Below, one piece after another: positions 46,996 through 56,038 of a stretch of DNA of 64,000 nt. The stretch spans positions 496,001-560,000 of the forward strand of contig NZ_FLLQ01000003.1 in NCBI RefSeq assembly GCF_900088415.1. Reading direction: 5' to 3'. The number at the start of each line of letters is the position of its first letter. Positions within the stretch are counted from its first letter, which is position 1. The stretch comes from Vibrio mediterranei (lineage in GTDB: Bacteria; Pseudomonadota; Gammaproteobacteria; Enterobacterales; Vibrionaceae). The notes beneath the pieces were generated by a model. The model worked only from the letters and a program-made list of their open reading frames with translations, was not told where the DNA came from and did no database searches. The position numbers and the translations under genes were made by a program.

Positions 46996-47364
46996 AGTGT
47001 TACCGTTTCTAATTCTAGCCAATGGATCTTCATGCTTCTCTAACTTGGTGTTGAGAGGTGCATAGCGCTATTTGATTTAAATAATTGATAAATGTGACTA
47101 TAGATATGTTTAATATGAATTAATGGTAATTGCTGACTTATTGATCAGATTTATATTTATAAATGTGATATCTATTTCATAAATCGAGAAGTTGTGAACT
47201 GTAACGAGCCAGATAGAGCTATCGTATGATTCGAAGATTGATGCAATAGTGTAACTTGAACATGCTAACGTTAATGAGTTTCCTCCCCCCCCCCAACAAG
47301 GGGAGTCAATCGAAGTTAGTATTTTTGGTAACCTTTCTAAAGCTGATGCAGGGAGGGTTAATGG
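46996..47364. promoter_or_regulatory. Divergent gap with C10 hairpin (369 bp without a gene)
   Basis: AT-rich region between regulator 2 and the small orphan gene. It contains the poly-C hairpin at 47283-47306 and GGGAGG at 47351-47356, the ribosome site of the orphan gene. No ORF on either strand is convincing. Confidence 0.65.
47283..47306. repeat. Poly-C hairpin (C10)
   Basis: Ten C (47285-47294), loop AACAA (47295-47299), then GGGGAG (47300-47305). The arms pair through four G/C pairs, with five-base loop as in the hairpin at 43322-43352. Confidence 0.85.
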
Positions 47365-47715
47365 ATGGGTTTGACACATCATTTTCGTTTTGCAGTTTTG
47401 ATCATAAACGAATTGCAATCTTTAGAGTACACATTACTTGAACAGCGGAATCGCAAGGGGTTACCCTCTTCATTAATTGGGTTAACACCTTTTGGACGCT
47501 TATTCTTTCTAGAAATGTTTCATGCAAAACAAACGGATGACTATGAGACACTTTCCCAAAGAATCGTTGAACTAAGAAATTGCTATCCTCACTCGGAGGT
47601 TGCTCTGGGTTTGATTACATCTGATGACCGTTGTGTCATCTCAAAAATGTTGCTTGAGCCTTTATTCGAAAATGGTATTCGGTTGTGTTATTTCAAGACC
47701 AAGCTAATCAATTAG
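47365..47715 (+). CDS. Small orphan protein of the island
   Basis: 116 residues from the ATG at 47365, 8 bases after GGGAGG; an overlapping ATG four bases upstream opens only a 26-codon frame. The protein has alternating strand and helix segments (HHFRFAVLIINELQSLEYTLLEQRN; SEVALGLITSDDRCVISKMLLEPLFENGIRLCYF) and no signal peptide. I do not recognise the family. The codon use and AT-richness match the rest of the island. It is the only island gene on the plus strand beyond the lipoprotein. Confidence 0.6.
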   Translation: MGLTHHFRFAVLIINELQSLEYTLLEQRNRKGLPSSLIGLTPFGRLFFLEMFHAKQTDDYETLSQRIVELRNCYPHSEVALGLITSDDRCVISKMLLEPLFENGIRLCYFKTKLIN

Positions 47716-47785
47716 AATAACTTGAAACTCTGCATTATAGGAACAACCAAGAAATTGCTTTAGTAAATATATACAGAGTGACTGG

Positions 47786-47814
47786 TTGAGTTATCAGGCG
47801 TAGTCCTTTACAAT
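47786..47814 (+). promoter_or_regulatory. Promoter of the second tRNA-Arg gene
   Basis: TTGAGT (47786-47791), 17-bp spacer, TACAAT (47809-47814), 31 bases before the tRNA. It differs from the promoter of copy 1, so the repeat covers only the tRNA itself. Confidence 0.6.
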
Positions 47815-47845
47815 TCACGGCCCTGGACTACGGTCAGGTCAGGAA

Positions 47846-47922
47846 GCGCCCTTAGCTCAGCTGGATAGAGCACGTCCCTTCTAAGGATGTGGTCGTAGGT
47901 TCGAATCCTACAGGGCGTGCCA
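47846..47922 (+). tRNA. tRNA-Arg (anticodon TCT), copy 2
   Basis: Identical over all 77 bases to copy 1, 5977 bp away and in the same orientation. Identity ends at the 5' base and two bases after CCA. A terminator hairpin follows directly. Confidence 0.97.
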
Positions 47923-47931
47923 TTATTTAAG

Positions 47932-47966
47932 ACCCCTGATAGCTCTTTGAGTTGTCAGGGGTTTTG
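47932..47966 (+). terminator. Terminator after tRNA-Arg copy 2
   Basis: ACCCCTGA (47932-47939) / TCAGGGGT (47955-47962) followed by TTTGCGTTTT. Confidence 0.8.
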
Positions 47967-48025
47967 CGTTTTATGGACGTATGTCTGCTACACTATCTGC
48001 AATTTCACCTTCAAGAGAGTTCACC

Positions 48026-49219
48026 ATGTCCTTTTCTAAACTAGGGTTAAGCCAACCATTACTTGATGCTATTAACGAGGTTGGTTATCAAAAACCAACA
48101 ACGATTCAGACTAAGGCGATTCCTATTGTTTTGAAAGGCAGTAATCTTATCGCTGCGGCGCAGACCGGAACGGGTAAAACAGCCAGTTTTGTTTTGCCTA
48201 TTTTAGAGAGACTTAGTACAGGTCAAACTGAACGTAAAAAGCGTGCACGTGCGATCATCTTAACGCCAACTCGTGAGCTGGCTCTGCAGGTGAACCAGAG
48301 CATTGAAGCTTATGCACAGTTTACGTCAATAAAATCTATGGCAATGTTTGGTGGCGTTGATTACGCACCACAGAAGCAAGCTTTAATTGATGGTGTGGAT
48401 ATTGTTGTAGCAACTCCAGGTCGTTTGATAGACCTATACGGTCAGCGTGCGATTCACTTTGATGAAGTTGAGACTTTGGTGTTGGATGAAGCTGACAAAA
48501 TGCTGGATATGGGCTTTATCGAAGCGATCAACAAGATTATTGCTCGTGTACCAGAAGACGCTCAAAGTTTGTTATTTTCAGCGACATTGTCTAACCCTGT
48601 CCGCGATCTTGCTAAGTCTGCGATAGACAACCCAGAAGAAATTGCTATCACCAAGCACAGTGCTTCTAAGAGCAATATTAAGCAGTGGATCGTCACTGTC
48701 GATAAGGACATGAAATCCTCGCTTTTAAGTCATCTATTGCAACAGAGTCAATGGAAACAAGCGCTTATTTTTATTGAAACCAAGCATGGTGCAGCTAAGC
48801 TTGTCAGCCAATTAGAAAAGCGTGGCATTGCTGCTGAGGCGTTCCATAGTGGTCGTAACCAAAAAGTTCGTCAGCAACTTATTGAGTCATTCAAAGCCGG
48901 TGAAATTCAATATATGGTGGCAACTGGTGTTGCTGCGCGTGGTATTGATATTGAAAACCTGCCAGTGGTGATTAACTACGACTTACCTTATCCAGCGGAT
49001 GAGTATGTTCACCGAATAGGGCGTACGGGTCGTGCTGATGCTGCGGGCGAGGCGGTATCGTTAGTATCAAAAGATAACTTCAAAAACCTGTGTATGATAG
49101 AAAGCCGATTAGGCCATTTGCTTGAGCGAGTTGAAATTGAAGGCTTTGTACCGAGAAAACCGGTGCCGATTTCTATCCTCAATTATGTACCTAAGCATAA
49201 GCGTGGAGAAGAACGCTAA
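48026..49219 (+). CDS. DEAD-box RNA helicase, RhlE-like
   Basis: 397 residues from the ATG at 48026 (MSFSKLGLSQPLLDAINEVGYQKPTTIQ), which gives the Q motif at the right place; the frame continues 15 codons upstream. Motif I AAQTGTGKT, PTRELA, motif II VLDEADKMLDMGF, motif III SATLS, and motifs V/VI ARGIDIENLPVVINYD and HRIGRTGRADAAGEA are complete, so it is active. It lacks the long basic C-terminal tail of RhlE and is short. Close to an RNA unwinding role in ribosome or mRNA metabolism; exact target unknown. Confidence 0.93.
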   Translation: MSFSKLGLSQPLLDAINEVGYQKPTTIQTKAIPIVLKGSNLIAAAQTGTGKTASFVLPILERLSTGQTERKKRARAIILTPTRELALQVNQSIEAYAQFTSIKSMAMFGGVDYAPQKQALIDGVDIVVATPGRLIDLYGQRAIHFDEVETLVLDEADKMLDMGFIEAINKIIARVPEDAQSLLFSATLSNPVRDLAKSAIDNPEEIAITKHSASKSNIKQWIVTVDKDMKSSLLSHLLQQSQWKQALIFIETKHGAAKLVSQLEKRGIAAEAFHSGRNQKVRQQLIESFKAGEIQYMVATGVAARGIDIENLPVVINYDLPYPADEYVHRIGRTGRADAAGEAVSLVSKDNFKNLCMIESRLGHLLERVEIEGFVPRKPVPISILNYVPKHKRGEER

Positions 49220-49244
49220 TTCTGCATAGACATACCAATGAAAT

Positions 49245-49275
49245 AAAATAGACACCTACTTGAGGTGTCTATTTT
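49245..49275. terminator. Bidirectional terminator between the helicase and nfeD genes
   Basis: 13-bp stem AAAATAGACACCT (49245-49257) / AGGTGTCTATTTT (49263-49275), loop ACTTG, with T-rich ends. Confidence 0.93.
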
Positions 49276-49279
49276 TGTT

Positions 49280-49732
49280 TTATTCTGCTTTCTCAATCAG
49301 TAAGGTTATCCCATCGACATCTATCACTTTGACCAAGGTACCACTAGGTAAGTCGGAGTCAGAGTATGCGGACCAAGAAGTATCGCCCAGTTTGATTCGA
49401 CATTTACCTCTGGTGATGTCTTGTTCCAGTACTGAAGTTTGACCTATGAGCTGTTTGTCTTTCTGATTTAGGCTTCGCTGCTTATCTGATTGCTTATCAA
49501 CTCGGTGTTGTTTACGCCACCATAGCCAGGTCAATGCCAACGCAAACACCCCAAAGCTTATCCATTGCAGTTGCCAACTGATAGGAATGAAGGCGAGCAC
49601 AATACCCACCAACATGGCTGCGATGCCAATCCACAACATGTAGCCAGCGGTACCGAGTAACTCGCCACACAGCAGTAATAATCCTAGAGCCAACCAGTGC
49701 CAGTAATTGACTTGGCTAAGCAGTTCTATCAC
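49280..49732 (-). CDS. ybbJ: NfeD-like membrane protein
   Basis: 150 residues: three hydrophobic segments (about 12-30, 33-50, 53-68), then a charged linker and a C-terminal OB-fold domain ([30 protein letters not shown] region to [17 protein letters not shown]). NfeD proteins work with stomatin-type SPFH proteins in membrane organisation. The start overlaps the stop of qmcA by 4 bases, confirming the partnership. Confidence 0.92.
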   Translation of the reverse strand: MIELLSQVNYWHWLALGLLLLCGELLGTAGYMLWIGIAAMLVGIVLAFIPISWQLQWISFGVFALALTWLWWRKQHRVDKQSDKQRSLNQKDKQLIGQTSVLEQDITRGKCRIKLGDTSWSAYSDSDLPSGTLVKVIDVDGITLLIEKAE

Positions 49733-50664
49733 GCGTTATCCTTTTTTTGTTGAGGCTTTGACTGATTAAACATCTCTGCAATACCAGCTACAGAACCCAT
49801 GAGTCCAGTTGCTTCTATCGGCAACATGATAATTTTACCATTCTCCGCCTGACCAATTGATTTCAAAGCCTCGGTATAGCCTTGAGCAATAAAGTAATTC
49901 ACAGCTTGCATGTCGCCCTGAGCAATGGCGGTTGAAACCATCTCAGTTGCTTTAGCTTCTGCTTCTGCGGCACGCTCACGTGCTTCTGCTTGAAGTATAG
50001 CAGCCTGTTTCTCACCTTCGGCTTTGAGGATTTCAGATTGCTTATGACCCTCGGCCTTAAGGATCTCTGCTTGTCGCACACCTTCGGCTTCTAAGATGTC
50101 AGCACGTTTGTTACGTTCTGCTTTCATCTGAGCATTCATCGCTGCAGTTAGGTCTGCTGGTGGCTGTACGTCGCGGATCTCAATACGAGTCACTTTAACG
50201 CCCCACGCATTAGTTGCTTCATCGACAATCGCAAGCAGTTTGGTATTGATAGAGTCACGTTGGCTCAACATTTCATCCAACTCCATCGAGCCAAGCACGG
50301 TACGCATATTGGTCAATGTCAGGTTGCGAATAGCATGCTCAAGATCGTTCACTTCATACGCAGCTTTTGCCGCGTCGATAACTTGGACAAAACAGACTGC
50401 ATCAATGACTACGTTGGCATTATCTTTGGAAATGACTTCTTGTGGCGGAATATCAAGAACTCTTTCCATCATATTGATTTTACTGCCAATAGAATCAATG
50501 AAAGGGATAATCAAGTTCAGCCCAGGTCTAAGCGTATGGGTATAGCGACCAAATCTTTCTACGGTCCAGTTGTTGGCTTGTGGTACCGTTTTGACCCCGG
50601 CCACAATAAAAACAATTGCGACCAGAATGAAACCACCTATGGTGACCATTGCATCAATATCCAT
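49729..50664 (-). CDS. qmcA: SPFH/stomatin-like membrane protein QmcA
   Basis: 311 residues: N-terminal membrane anchor ([18 protein letters not shown]), SPFH/band 7 domain ([22 protein letters not shown], then [30 protein letters not shown]) and a long Glu/Ala/Lys coiled coil ([21 protein letters not shown]). Oligomeric scaffold of the inner membrane linked to protein quality control. First gene of qmcA-ybbJ; in E. coli this pair also neighbours ybbN. Confidence 0.95.
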   Translation of the reverse strand: MDIDAMVTIGGFILVAIVFIVAGVKTVPQANNWTVERFGRYTHTLRPGLNLIIPFIDSIGSKINMMERVLDIPPQEVISKDNANVVIDAVCFVQVIDAAKAAYEVNDLEHAIRNLTLTNMRTVLGSMELDEMLSQRDSINTKLLAIVDEATNAWGVKVTRIEIRDVQPPADLTAAMNAQMKAERNKRADILEAEGVRQAEILKAEGHKQSEILKAEGEKQAAILQAEARERAAEAEAKATEMVSTAIAQGDMQAVNYFIAQGYTEALKSIGQAENGKIIMLPIEATGLMGSVAGIAEMFNQSKPQQKKDNA

Positions 50665-50842
50665 GAGTCTATCCTTGTATTAAAAATGTACAATCCTAAA
50701 CAGTATACAGCGTTGTTAAGACAATACTGTGTAAAGGTATGTATTTTTTCGACGAGTAATCATTAAATTTATCATGGAGTTAAATTGATTACCGATAGCT
50801 AGGAAAGGCGGTTCAATGAAATAGATTAACCTAATATGAAAA

Positions 50843-50864
50843 AAGGGAAGCCTATGCTTCCCTT
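50843..50864 (-). terminator. Terminator after ybbN
   Basis: Stem AAGGGAAGC (50843-50851) / GCTTCCCTT (50856-50864), loop CTAT; on the minus strand it ends in TTTTTTCAT. Confidence 0.9.
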
Positions 50865-50886
50865 AGAATAGAGTGTGACTAAGTTA

Positions 50887-51741
50887 TTAGTAGAGCAGAG
50901 AATACAACTGACGGCGATACTTCGCGGCGATAGGGTTACCTTGACCTAGCGCAGACAAGATATCCATAAAGGCTTTTTTCAGGTCTCCATCAAGCGCATT
51001 CAAATTACGGCTCAGAGGCGTCCATATCAGAGCAAGTGCTTCTTCATCACGATTCACTTGGTGGTATTGAAGACCAAGTTCTGCGACCAGTTTAAGATCC
51101 TCAGGGTTTGCTTGTAATGCCGCTTCTAAAGATTGAATCTCAGGGCTATCAGCTGCCTGTTTGTGCAGTTCTAATTTCGCCACTAAGCTCTTATAGTGGT
51201 TGTCTTTGTATTCCATTGGAATAGTGTTGAGTACTTGTTCTGCACGTTCAAATTGATTGGTTTCAAGCAAGCAATTGGCAACTGCCAATTTGATTTCACC
51301 TTTATTTTGATACTCTTCGGAAAGAGTCCCAAATGCAGAAATAGCAGCTTCAAACTCACCTTGTTGTGATAACTCTAGCGCTTTGCGAGCGTTAAGTTCA
51401 TCTTCACTTGGAAGATGTTTGGTCAGCATAGCTTTGACCGCTTCAATTGGTTGTGGACCACCTAGTCCGTCTACAGGTTGGCCATTCACGAATAACGCAA
51501 TCGTAGGAAGTGCTTGAACACCGAATTGTCCAGCAATCGCTTGTTGCTCTTCACAGTTCAGCAATGCCAGTGTATAGGCGCCGGCGTATTGTTCTGTTAA
51601 TGCCTTTAAAGCAGGAATTAACTGAGCGCTTTCTTCACTCATAGGTGCCCAAAAGTGGATCAGCACAGGAGCTGTCATTGAGCCTTCGAGGACTTCGCGG
51701 AAATTTTGCTCATTTAAATCAACAATGTACGCTGGTTGCAT
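50887..51741 (-). CDS. cnoX: Thioredoxin-fold co-chaperone (YbbN/CnoX)
   Basis: 284 residues, the E. coli length, from the ATG at 51741 with AAGGATAA upstream; a longer frame to 51810 has no similarity. Thioredoxin-like domain (1-110) followed by TPR-like helices. It holds unfolded proteins and passes them to GroEL or DnaK. The thioredoxin CxxC is replaced by Ser35-Glu-Glu-Ser38 (FWAPMSEESAQL), so it cannot act as a dithiol reductase. Divergent from a small ORF; ybbO follows in the same general cluster. Confidence 0.95.
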   Translation of the reverse strand: MQPAYIVDLNEQNFREVLEGSMTAPVLIHFWAPMSEESAQLIPALKALTEQYAGAYTLALLNCEEQQAIAGQFGVQALPTIALFVNGQPVDGLGGPQPIEAVKAMLTKHLPSEDELNARKALELSQQGEFEAAISAFGTLSEEYQNKGEIKLAVANCLLETNQFERAEQVLNTIPMEYKDNHYKSLVAKLELHKQAADSPEIQSLEAALQANPEDLKLVAELGLQYHQVNRDEEALALIWTPLSRNLNALDGDLKKAFMDILSALGQGNPIAAKYRRQLYSLLY

Positions 51742-51813
51742 TGAATTATCCTTATTAAGTGATTCGCATTGTTCTCTTTTCAAGATTGGTATTGGTGAAC
51801 CAAAAATCAAGGT

Positions 51814-52020
51814 TTGTCGAAGAGATTACAGAATTTAGATGCCAAAACGCCGCACTATGAAGCGCGGCGTTTATGGATTTCAGAAATGCAGCAAGCGAAG
51901 GTGTTTAAAACATTACAAAGTATGCAAGTGTTACACCCACAGCCAGCCAGTTTAGCTGATTTAGCGTCATTTTTAGAATTCCAAATTGATATCGCTGTGA
52001 GCAAGGTGTTAGAGAGATGA
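51814..52020 (+). CDS. Possible small protein divergent from cnoX
   Basis: 68 residues from a TTG; an in-frame stop lies six codons upstream, so no other start is possible. AAGG lies too close for an ideal ribosome site. The sequence looks protein-like and helical (HYEARRLWISEMQQAKVFKTLQSM, then PASLADLASFLEFQIDIAVSKVL), without signal or membrane segment. I do not recognise it. It may be a real short gene or a chance ORF. Confidence 0.4.
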   Translation: MSKRLQNLDAKTPHYEARRLWISEMQQAKVFKTLQSMQVLHPQPASLADLASFLEFQIDIAVSKVLER

Positions 52021-52117
52021 TTCCAACTTGTGTAGGGTATGGTTTCGTCTCTTATATTTAACTACGTTGAGCAATATATCCTTCATATGTGACACTAAAA
52101 TTACAAATGATCATTTT

Positions 52118-52945
52118 TTATGCGGCTTTTCGCAAAATAGGATCTAACCATTTGCTTGGAAGCAGACGTTTTAGTACGGCAAATACCTTCGTTGGTGTGG
52201 TGACTCGATAGCGTAACTTAGGGTTGTCTGACTCGAGGGCATGTAACAGCGGCACAACGCAAGATTCCGGCGGCAGTACGAATTGATTATTGGAGCCTTC
52301 CGCTGATAATCGGCTTAGCTGTTGCTGGTAATGCGTTTTATGTACGCTGGCATCAATATTAATCCATTTTAAAAATGCGGCCTTGGCATTGGCTCTAAAT
52401 TGTGTCTCAATAGGCCCTGGTTCTATGAGTGATACTTTAATGTTCGTTTGGTATAACTCAAGTCTGAGAGTGTCGGTCCATCCCTCGAGGGCAAACTTAG
52501 AAGCATTATATGCTCCACGGTATTTCATAGCAGCAAACCCGAGGACAGAGCTGTTTTGAATAATACGACCGTCGCCTTGTTTTCGCATTACCGGTAGTAC
52601 TTGTTTCGTCAGCTCATGCCAACCAAAGAAGTTTGCCTCAAATTGTTCTCTTAGTGCATCGGTTGGCAGGTCTTCTAGGGCTCCGGGTTGGCCGTAGGCA
52701 CCATTGTTAAACAAGGCATAAAGGTTCCCCTCACACAAAGCGAGTGCTTTTTGAACTCCCAACTTAATGCTCTTGCTATCGGTCAGATCGAGTTGAATAC
52801 AAGTCAGCCCTTCTTGGTTGAGCCTATCCACATCTTTTGGATCGCGGCACGACGCAATGACCTTGTAGCCTTTATTTTGCAACTCATGTGCTGCGACGTA
52901 ACCGATACCTGTTGAACACCCTGTGATAAGAATGGCCTTTCCCAT
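52118..52945 (-). CDS. Short-chain dehydrogenase/reductase, YbbO-like
   Basis: 275 residues of the classical SDR family. The NAD(P)-binding TGCSTGIG (8-15), the NNG strand motif in LFNNGAYGQPG and the catalytic Ser (NSSVLGF) and YNASK are complete. An Arg after the nucleotide-binding strand (ASCRDPKDV) suggests NADP. E. coli YbbO, next to ybbN, reduces aldehydes and keto-steroids; substrate here is unknown. It is a separate transcript from cnoX, on the same strand. Confidence 0.88.
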   Translation of the reverse strand: MGKAILITGCSTGIGYVAAHELQNKGYKVIASCRDPKDVDRLNQEGLTCIQLDLTDSKSIKLGVQKALALCEGNLYALFNNGAYGQPGALEDLPTDALREQFEANFFGWHELTKQVLPVMRKQGDGRIIQNSSVLGFAAMKYRGAYNASKFALEGWTDTLRLELYQTNIKVSLIEPGPIETQFRANAKAAFLKWINIDASVHKTHYQQQLSRLSAEGSNNQFVLPPESCVVPLLHALESDNPKLRYRVTTPTKVFAVLKRLLPSKWLDPILRKAA

Positions 52946-53008
52946 GTTTGCGCTAACCCTATGATTTATTTCCTTTCAGTTAAGGTTAACGCTAATGGTA
53001 GACGAGGT

Positions 53009-53923
53009 CTAGCGCGAGTTTGCGACGATGTTTTTCAGCGCTGAGTCGATGTGAGGGAAGGAGAAGTTAAAGCCGATCTCTGTGAGCTTTTTAGGTTTTG
53101 CTCTCGTGCTGTCAAGCAGTAAGCATGAAGACTCTCCCATAGCGAGTTTAATCGCCCATTTAGGAGTAAATAAAAAATGAGGGCGGCCCAACGAACTTGC
53201 CAGTGTTTTACTGAAAACTGCGTTGGTGACGGCATGAGGTGCACAGAAATTATATGGCCCGCTAGCGTGTTCAGTTTCCAGCAAACAAACAATCGCGCGC
53301 ACCATATCTAGTATATGTATCCAAGGAATATATTGTTTTCCGTTACCAATCGGTCCACCGAGCCCCAACTTATAGGGCAGCAGCATCTTAGCTAATGCTC
53401 CGCCACCTTCGCCAAGCACAACACCAGTACGTAATAGACACACTCTTGTTTGGTCGGACTGTGCTCGCAAGGCGATGTGTTCCCAACGTTCACAGACGTT
53501 GTGAGCAAAGGTATCCTGATTGACATGCAGACTTTCGTCGAAAGGGTGATCTTGTTGATCTCCGTAATAACCAACGGCTGAGCCACTAATAAAAATTGCA
53601 GGAGGTTCAGTGCTGGCGTGAATCAGCTCCACAAGGGTTTCGGTGATCTTCCAGCGGCTGTCACAAATACGTTTTTTTTGAGCTTCGCTCCAACGTTTAT
53701 CTGCAATCGGCTCTCCAGCGAGATTTATGACGGCATCAAACGCATTGAGGTCGTTAAAGCTATCTAATGAATCGACATAGTGAATATTGCCACAGTCAGT
53801 GTGATGTAGCGTTTTTCTTGCTGTCTGTTCATCACGGGTCAGCAGAGTGATGGAGTAGGTGGTTAGGTGTTTCAGTAACTCTCGCCCAATAAACCCTGTG
53901 CCACCTGTTACAAGCAAATTCAT
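53009..53923 (-). CDS. yfcH: TIGR01777-type epimerase, YfcH-like
   Basis: 304 residues. Extended SDR of the NAD-dependent epimerase type: GGTGFIGRELLKHL at the N-terminus, INLAGEPIADKRWSEAQK, and ISGSAVGYYGDQ with the catalytic YxxxD-like region, ending in the DUF1731 domain (KWAIKLAMGESSCLLLDSTRAKPKKLTEIGF). Members have unproven sugar-nucleotide activity. Monocistronic; the stretch between it and DUF1538 is a divergent promoter area. Confidence 0.9.
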   Translation of the reverse strand: MNLLVTGGTGFIGRELLKHLTTYSITLLTRDEQTARKTLHHTDCGNIHYVDSLDSFNDLNAFDAVINLAGEPIADKRWSEAQKKRICDSRWKITETLVELIHASTEPPAIFISGSAVGYYGDQQDHPFDESLHVNQDTFAHNVCERWEHIALRAQSDQTRVCLLRTGVVLGEGGGALAKMLLPYKLGLGGPIGNGKQYIPWIHILDMVRAIVCLLETEHASGPYNFCAPHAVTNAVFSKTLASSLGRPHFLFTPKWAIKLAMGESSCLLLDSTRAKPKKLTEIGFNFSFPHIDSALKNIVANSR

Positions 53924-54157
53924 CTCTGTCCTTCTCCTCAGTAATTGACAACTTACCGATATGACTCAGTTGCTGAATAAGTAAATATAGCAATGAATCA
54001 GAGGATTAACTAACGTTGTTGTGGGTGTAGCACATGTTGTACTAGTCACAGTCTTGTGGATTGACGTGAGCATTGCGCAATATTGCCATTATTGTCACAT
54101 CTTCTTACATTTAATGTGTGCCATCATAAAACTATCGTATGGAAGCGGAGGAAAGTG

Positions 54158-54892
54158 ATGCAGGGATTGAAAGCGCTTCTTCATTCAATGGCCAGTAGTT
54201 TCAAAGATCTACTGCCCATCGTTTTGGTCGTGCTGTTTTTCCAATTGGTCGTACTGCAAGAGCCGCTTCCTAATGTTCTCTCTATCTTATTTGGCCTATT
54301 GCTTGTGGTCCTAGGGCTGACCTTTTTTGTATTTGGGTTAGAAATGGGGTTATTTCCCATCGGTGAGTCCATGGCTCAGTCGTTTGCACGAAAGGGCAGC
54401 GTCTTCTGGTTGATGGTGTTTTCGTTCTGTCTAGGCTTTGGGACTACCATTGCCGAGCCTGCGCTAACAGCGGTATCTGCTGAAGCAGCTGAAGTGGCGG
54501 CGGAAGGGGGGAAAATTCCGATGACGGAAGAGGCCATGCAAGACTATGCGGATGGCTTGCGCTTGGCCGTTGCCATTTCAGTTGGGCTTGCCATTGTATT
54601 GGGTGTGCTGCGCATACTTAAAGGTTGGCCTATCCAGTGGATGATTATTGGCGGTTATGTCGGTGTCGTGATACTGACAGGGTTCGCACCGGAGTACATT
54701 ATCGGTGTGGCTTACGACTCAGGTGGCGTAACGACATCAACAATAACAGTACCATTAGTCACCGCGTTGGGTGTAGGGTTAGCCAGCACCATTAAGGGGC
54801 GTAACCCGATGCTGGATGGTTTTGGTCTCATTGCCTTTGCGTCGCTGTTACCAATGATGTTCGTTATGGTTTACGGGATGATTGCAGTATGA
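54158..54892 (+). CDS. DUF1538 membrane protein, first of pair
   Basis: 244 residues from the ATG at 54158, which has GGAGG at 54147-54151; the frame runs 25 codons further without similarity. About six to seven hydrophobic segments. Two similar motifs sit in the two halves: [14 protein letters not shown] (~80-93) and [18 protein letters not shown] (~187-204), each with G/V-T-T and a Pro four to five residues on, hinting at an inverted-repeat transporter fold with re-entrant loops. The family has no assigned function. Overlaps the second DUF1538 gene by 4 bases. Confidence 0.85.
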   Translation: MQGLKALLHSMASSFKDLLPIVLVVLFFQLVVLQEPLPNVLSILFGLLLVVLGLTFFVFGLEMGLFPIGESMAQSFARKGSVFWLMVFSFCLGFGTTIAEPALTAVSAEAAEVAAEGGKIPMTEEAMQDYADGLRLAVAISVGLAIVLGVLRILKGWPIQWMIIGGYVGVVILTGFAPEYIIGVAYDSGGVTTSTITVPLVTALGVGLASTIKGRNPMLDGFGLIAFASLLPMMFVMVYGMIAV

Positions 54893-55698
54893 CTATCATC
54901 TTGGATTTTCTCACCACACTGTTGCTCACGATTCGTGACGTTACACCGATCATGGTGATCATTTTCGGATTTCAGTTTGCCATCTTGAAGAAGCCAATTA
55001 CTAACCCGTTAAAAGTTCTACTTGGCTTTGGCTATGTGATTCTCGGGCTTAGTTTGTTTTTAGTGGGATTAGAACTTGCTCTGTTCCCGTTAGGTGAAAC
55101 CATGGCGATGCAGTTAACGGCACCTGAATTCTTGCAAGAATTTAAAGTGACGGTAGGCCAGTCATTGGAGTGGATCGACTATTATTGGGTTTACCTGTTT
55201 GCTTTCTGTATAGGGTTTAGTACCACGATTGCTGAACCATCGTTATTGGCGGTTGCTATCAAAGCGAATCAAGTTTCTGCTGGTTCGATTTCAGTAAATG
55301 GGTTAAGAATCGCAGTGGCGCTGGGGGTGGCTGTTGGTATCTCCCTTGGCAGCTATCGTATTGTTGTCGGAGACCCCATTCACTATTACATCATCGCAGG
55401 CTACATCTTGGTGGTGATTCAAACCTATTTTGCTCCCAAATTTATTATTCCGTTAGCTTATGATTCTGGCGGGGTGACTACCTCAACGGTCACGGTCCCT
55501 TTGGTGACGGCGTTGGGGTTAGGGCTAGCTTCCACCGTACCAGGACGAAACCCTATGATTGATGGGTTTGGTTTGATCGCATTTGCTAGCTTATTTCCTA
55601 TTATTTCCGTGATGGCGTATGCACAGTTGATTCAATTTTTGAGTCAACGTTCAAAGCATCGCGATCTAGCTTCAAAGGAGAAGAACAATGCGCTTTAA
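54889..55698 (+). CDS. DUF1538 membrane protein, second of pair
   Basis: 269 residues, paralogous to the preceding gene: [14 protein letters not shown] and [20 protein letters not shown] repeat the same two motifs, and the end [19 protein letters not shown] is nearly the same as its partner. The 4-base ATGA overlap implies coupled synthesis and a heteromeric complex. About six to seven hydrophobic segments and a short basic cytosolic tail ([15 protein letters not shown]). The tail overlaps the next gene by 11 bases. Confidence 0.85.
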   Translation: MTIILDFLTTLLLTIRDVTPIMVIIFGFQFAILKKPITNPLKVLLGFGYVILGLSLFLVGLELALFPLGETMAMQLTAPEFLQEFKVTVGQSLEWIDYYWVYLFAFCIGFSTTIAEPSLLAVAIKANQVSAGSISVNGLRIAVALGVAVGISLGSYRIVVGDPIHYYIIAGYILVVIQTYFAPKFIIPLAYDSGGVTTSTVTVPLVTALGLGLASTVPGRNPMIDGFGLIAFASLFPIISVMAYAQLIQFLSQRSKHRDLASKEKNNAL

Positions 55699-56038
55699 GC
55701 TCATTCTGGCATTTGTTGAAGACAGTAAAACAGACTCCGTTCTTGATGCGGCTCGTACAGCGGGAGCCACAGGAGCAACGGTAATTAATAACGCGAGAGG
55801 GGAAGGGCTTAATAAAAAGCGAACCTTCTTTGGACTTACCTTAGAGGTTCAAAAAGATGTGCTGCTGTTTGTCGTAGAAGAGCACTTATCGCGGCAGATA
55901 TTAGAGACCATTAATCAGGTCGGAGAGTTTGACCAAACTTCGGGACAGGGGATTGCGGTGCAGATCGATATAGAAGATGCGGTAGGTGTCGCTCACCAAG
56001 TCGAGACATTAACCAAAGTGGTAGAGGATGAGCTATGA
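55688..56038 (+). CDS. PII-like (GlnB-superfamily) regulatory protein
   Basis: 116 residues with the PII ferredoxin-like pattern: [32 protein letters not shown], then a short T-loop-like segment RGEGLNKKRTFFG, then DVLLFVVEE and ILETINQVGEF. It lacks the Tyr that is uridylylated in canonical GlnB, and the T-loop is short, so it is not a nitrogen-PII of the GlnK type. PII-like proteins often gate transporters by binding adenine nucleotides or metabolites, and here the gene is fused by overlap to a transporter pair. Ligand unknown. Confidence 0.85.
   Translation: MRFKLILAFVEDSKTDSVLDAARTAGATGATVINNARGEGLNKKRTFFGLTLEVQKDVLLFVVEEHLSRQILETINQVGEFDQTSGQGIAVQIDIEDAVGVAHQVETLTKVVEDEL

Noticed and set aside
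47110..47418. 102-codon minus-strand ORF across the C10 hairpin
   Set aside because: It has no ribosome site, reads through the homopolymer as a Gly run, and overlaps the supported orphan gene.
41946..47845. Integrase, transposase or recombination directionality gene within the tRNA-flanked segment
   Set aside because: None of the ORFs on either strand has tyrosine/serine recombinase or transposase motifs.
47820..47846. Stretch GGTCAGGTCAGGAAG before tRNA copy 2, resembling part of the 4.5S RNA
   Set aside because: Only about 15 bases agree; the rest of the SRP RNA fold is absent and the stretch runs into the tRNA.
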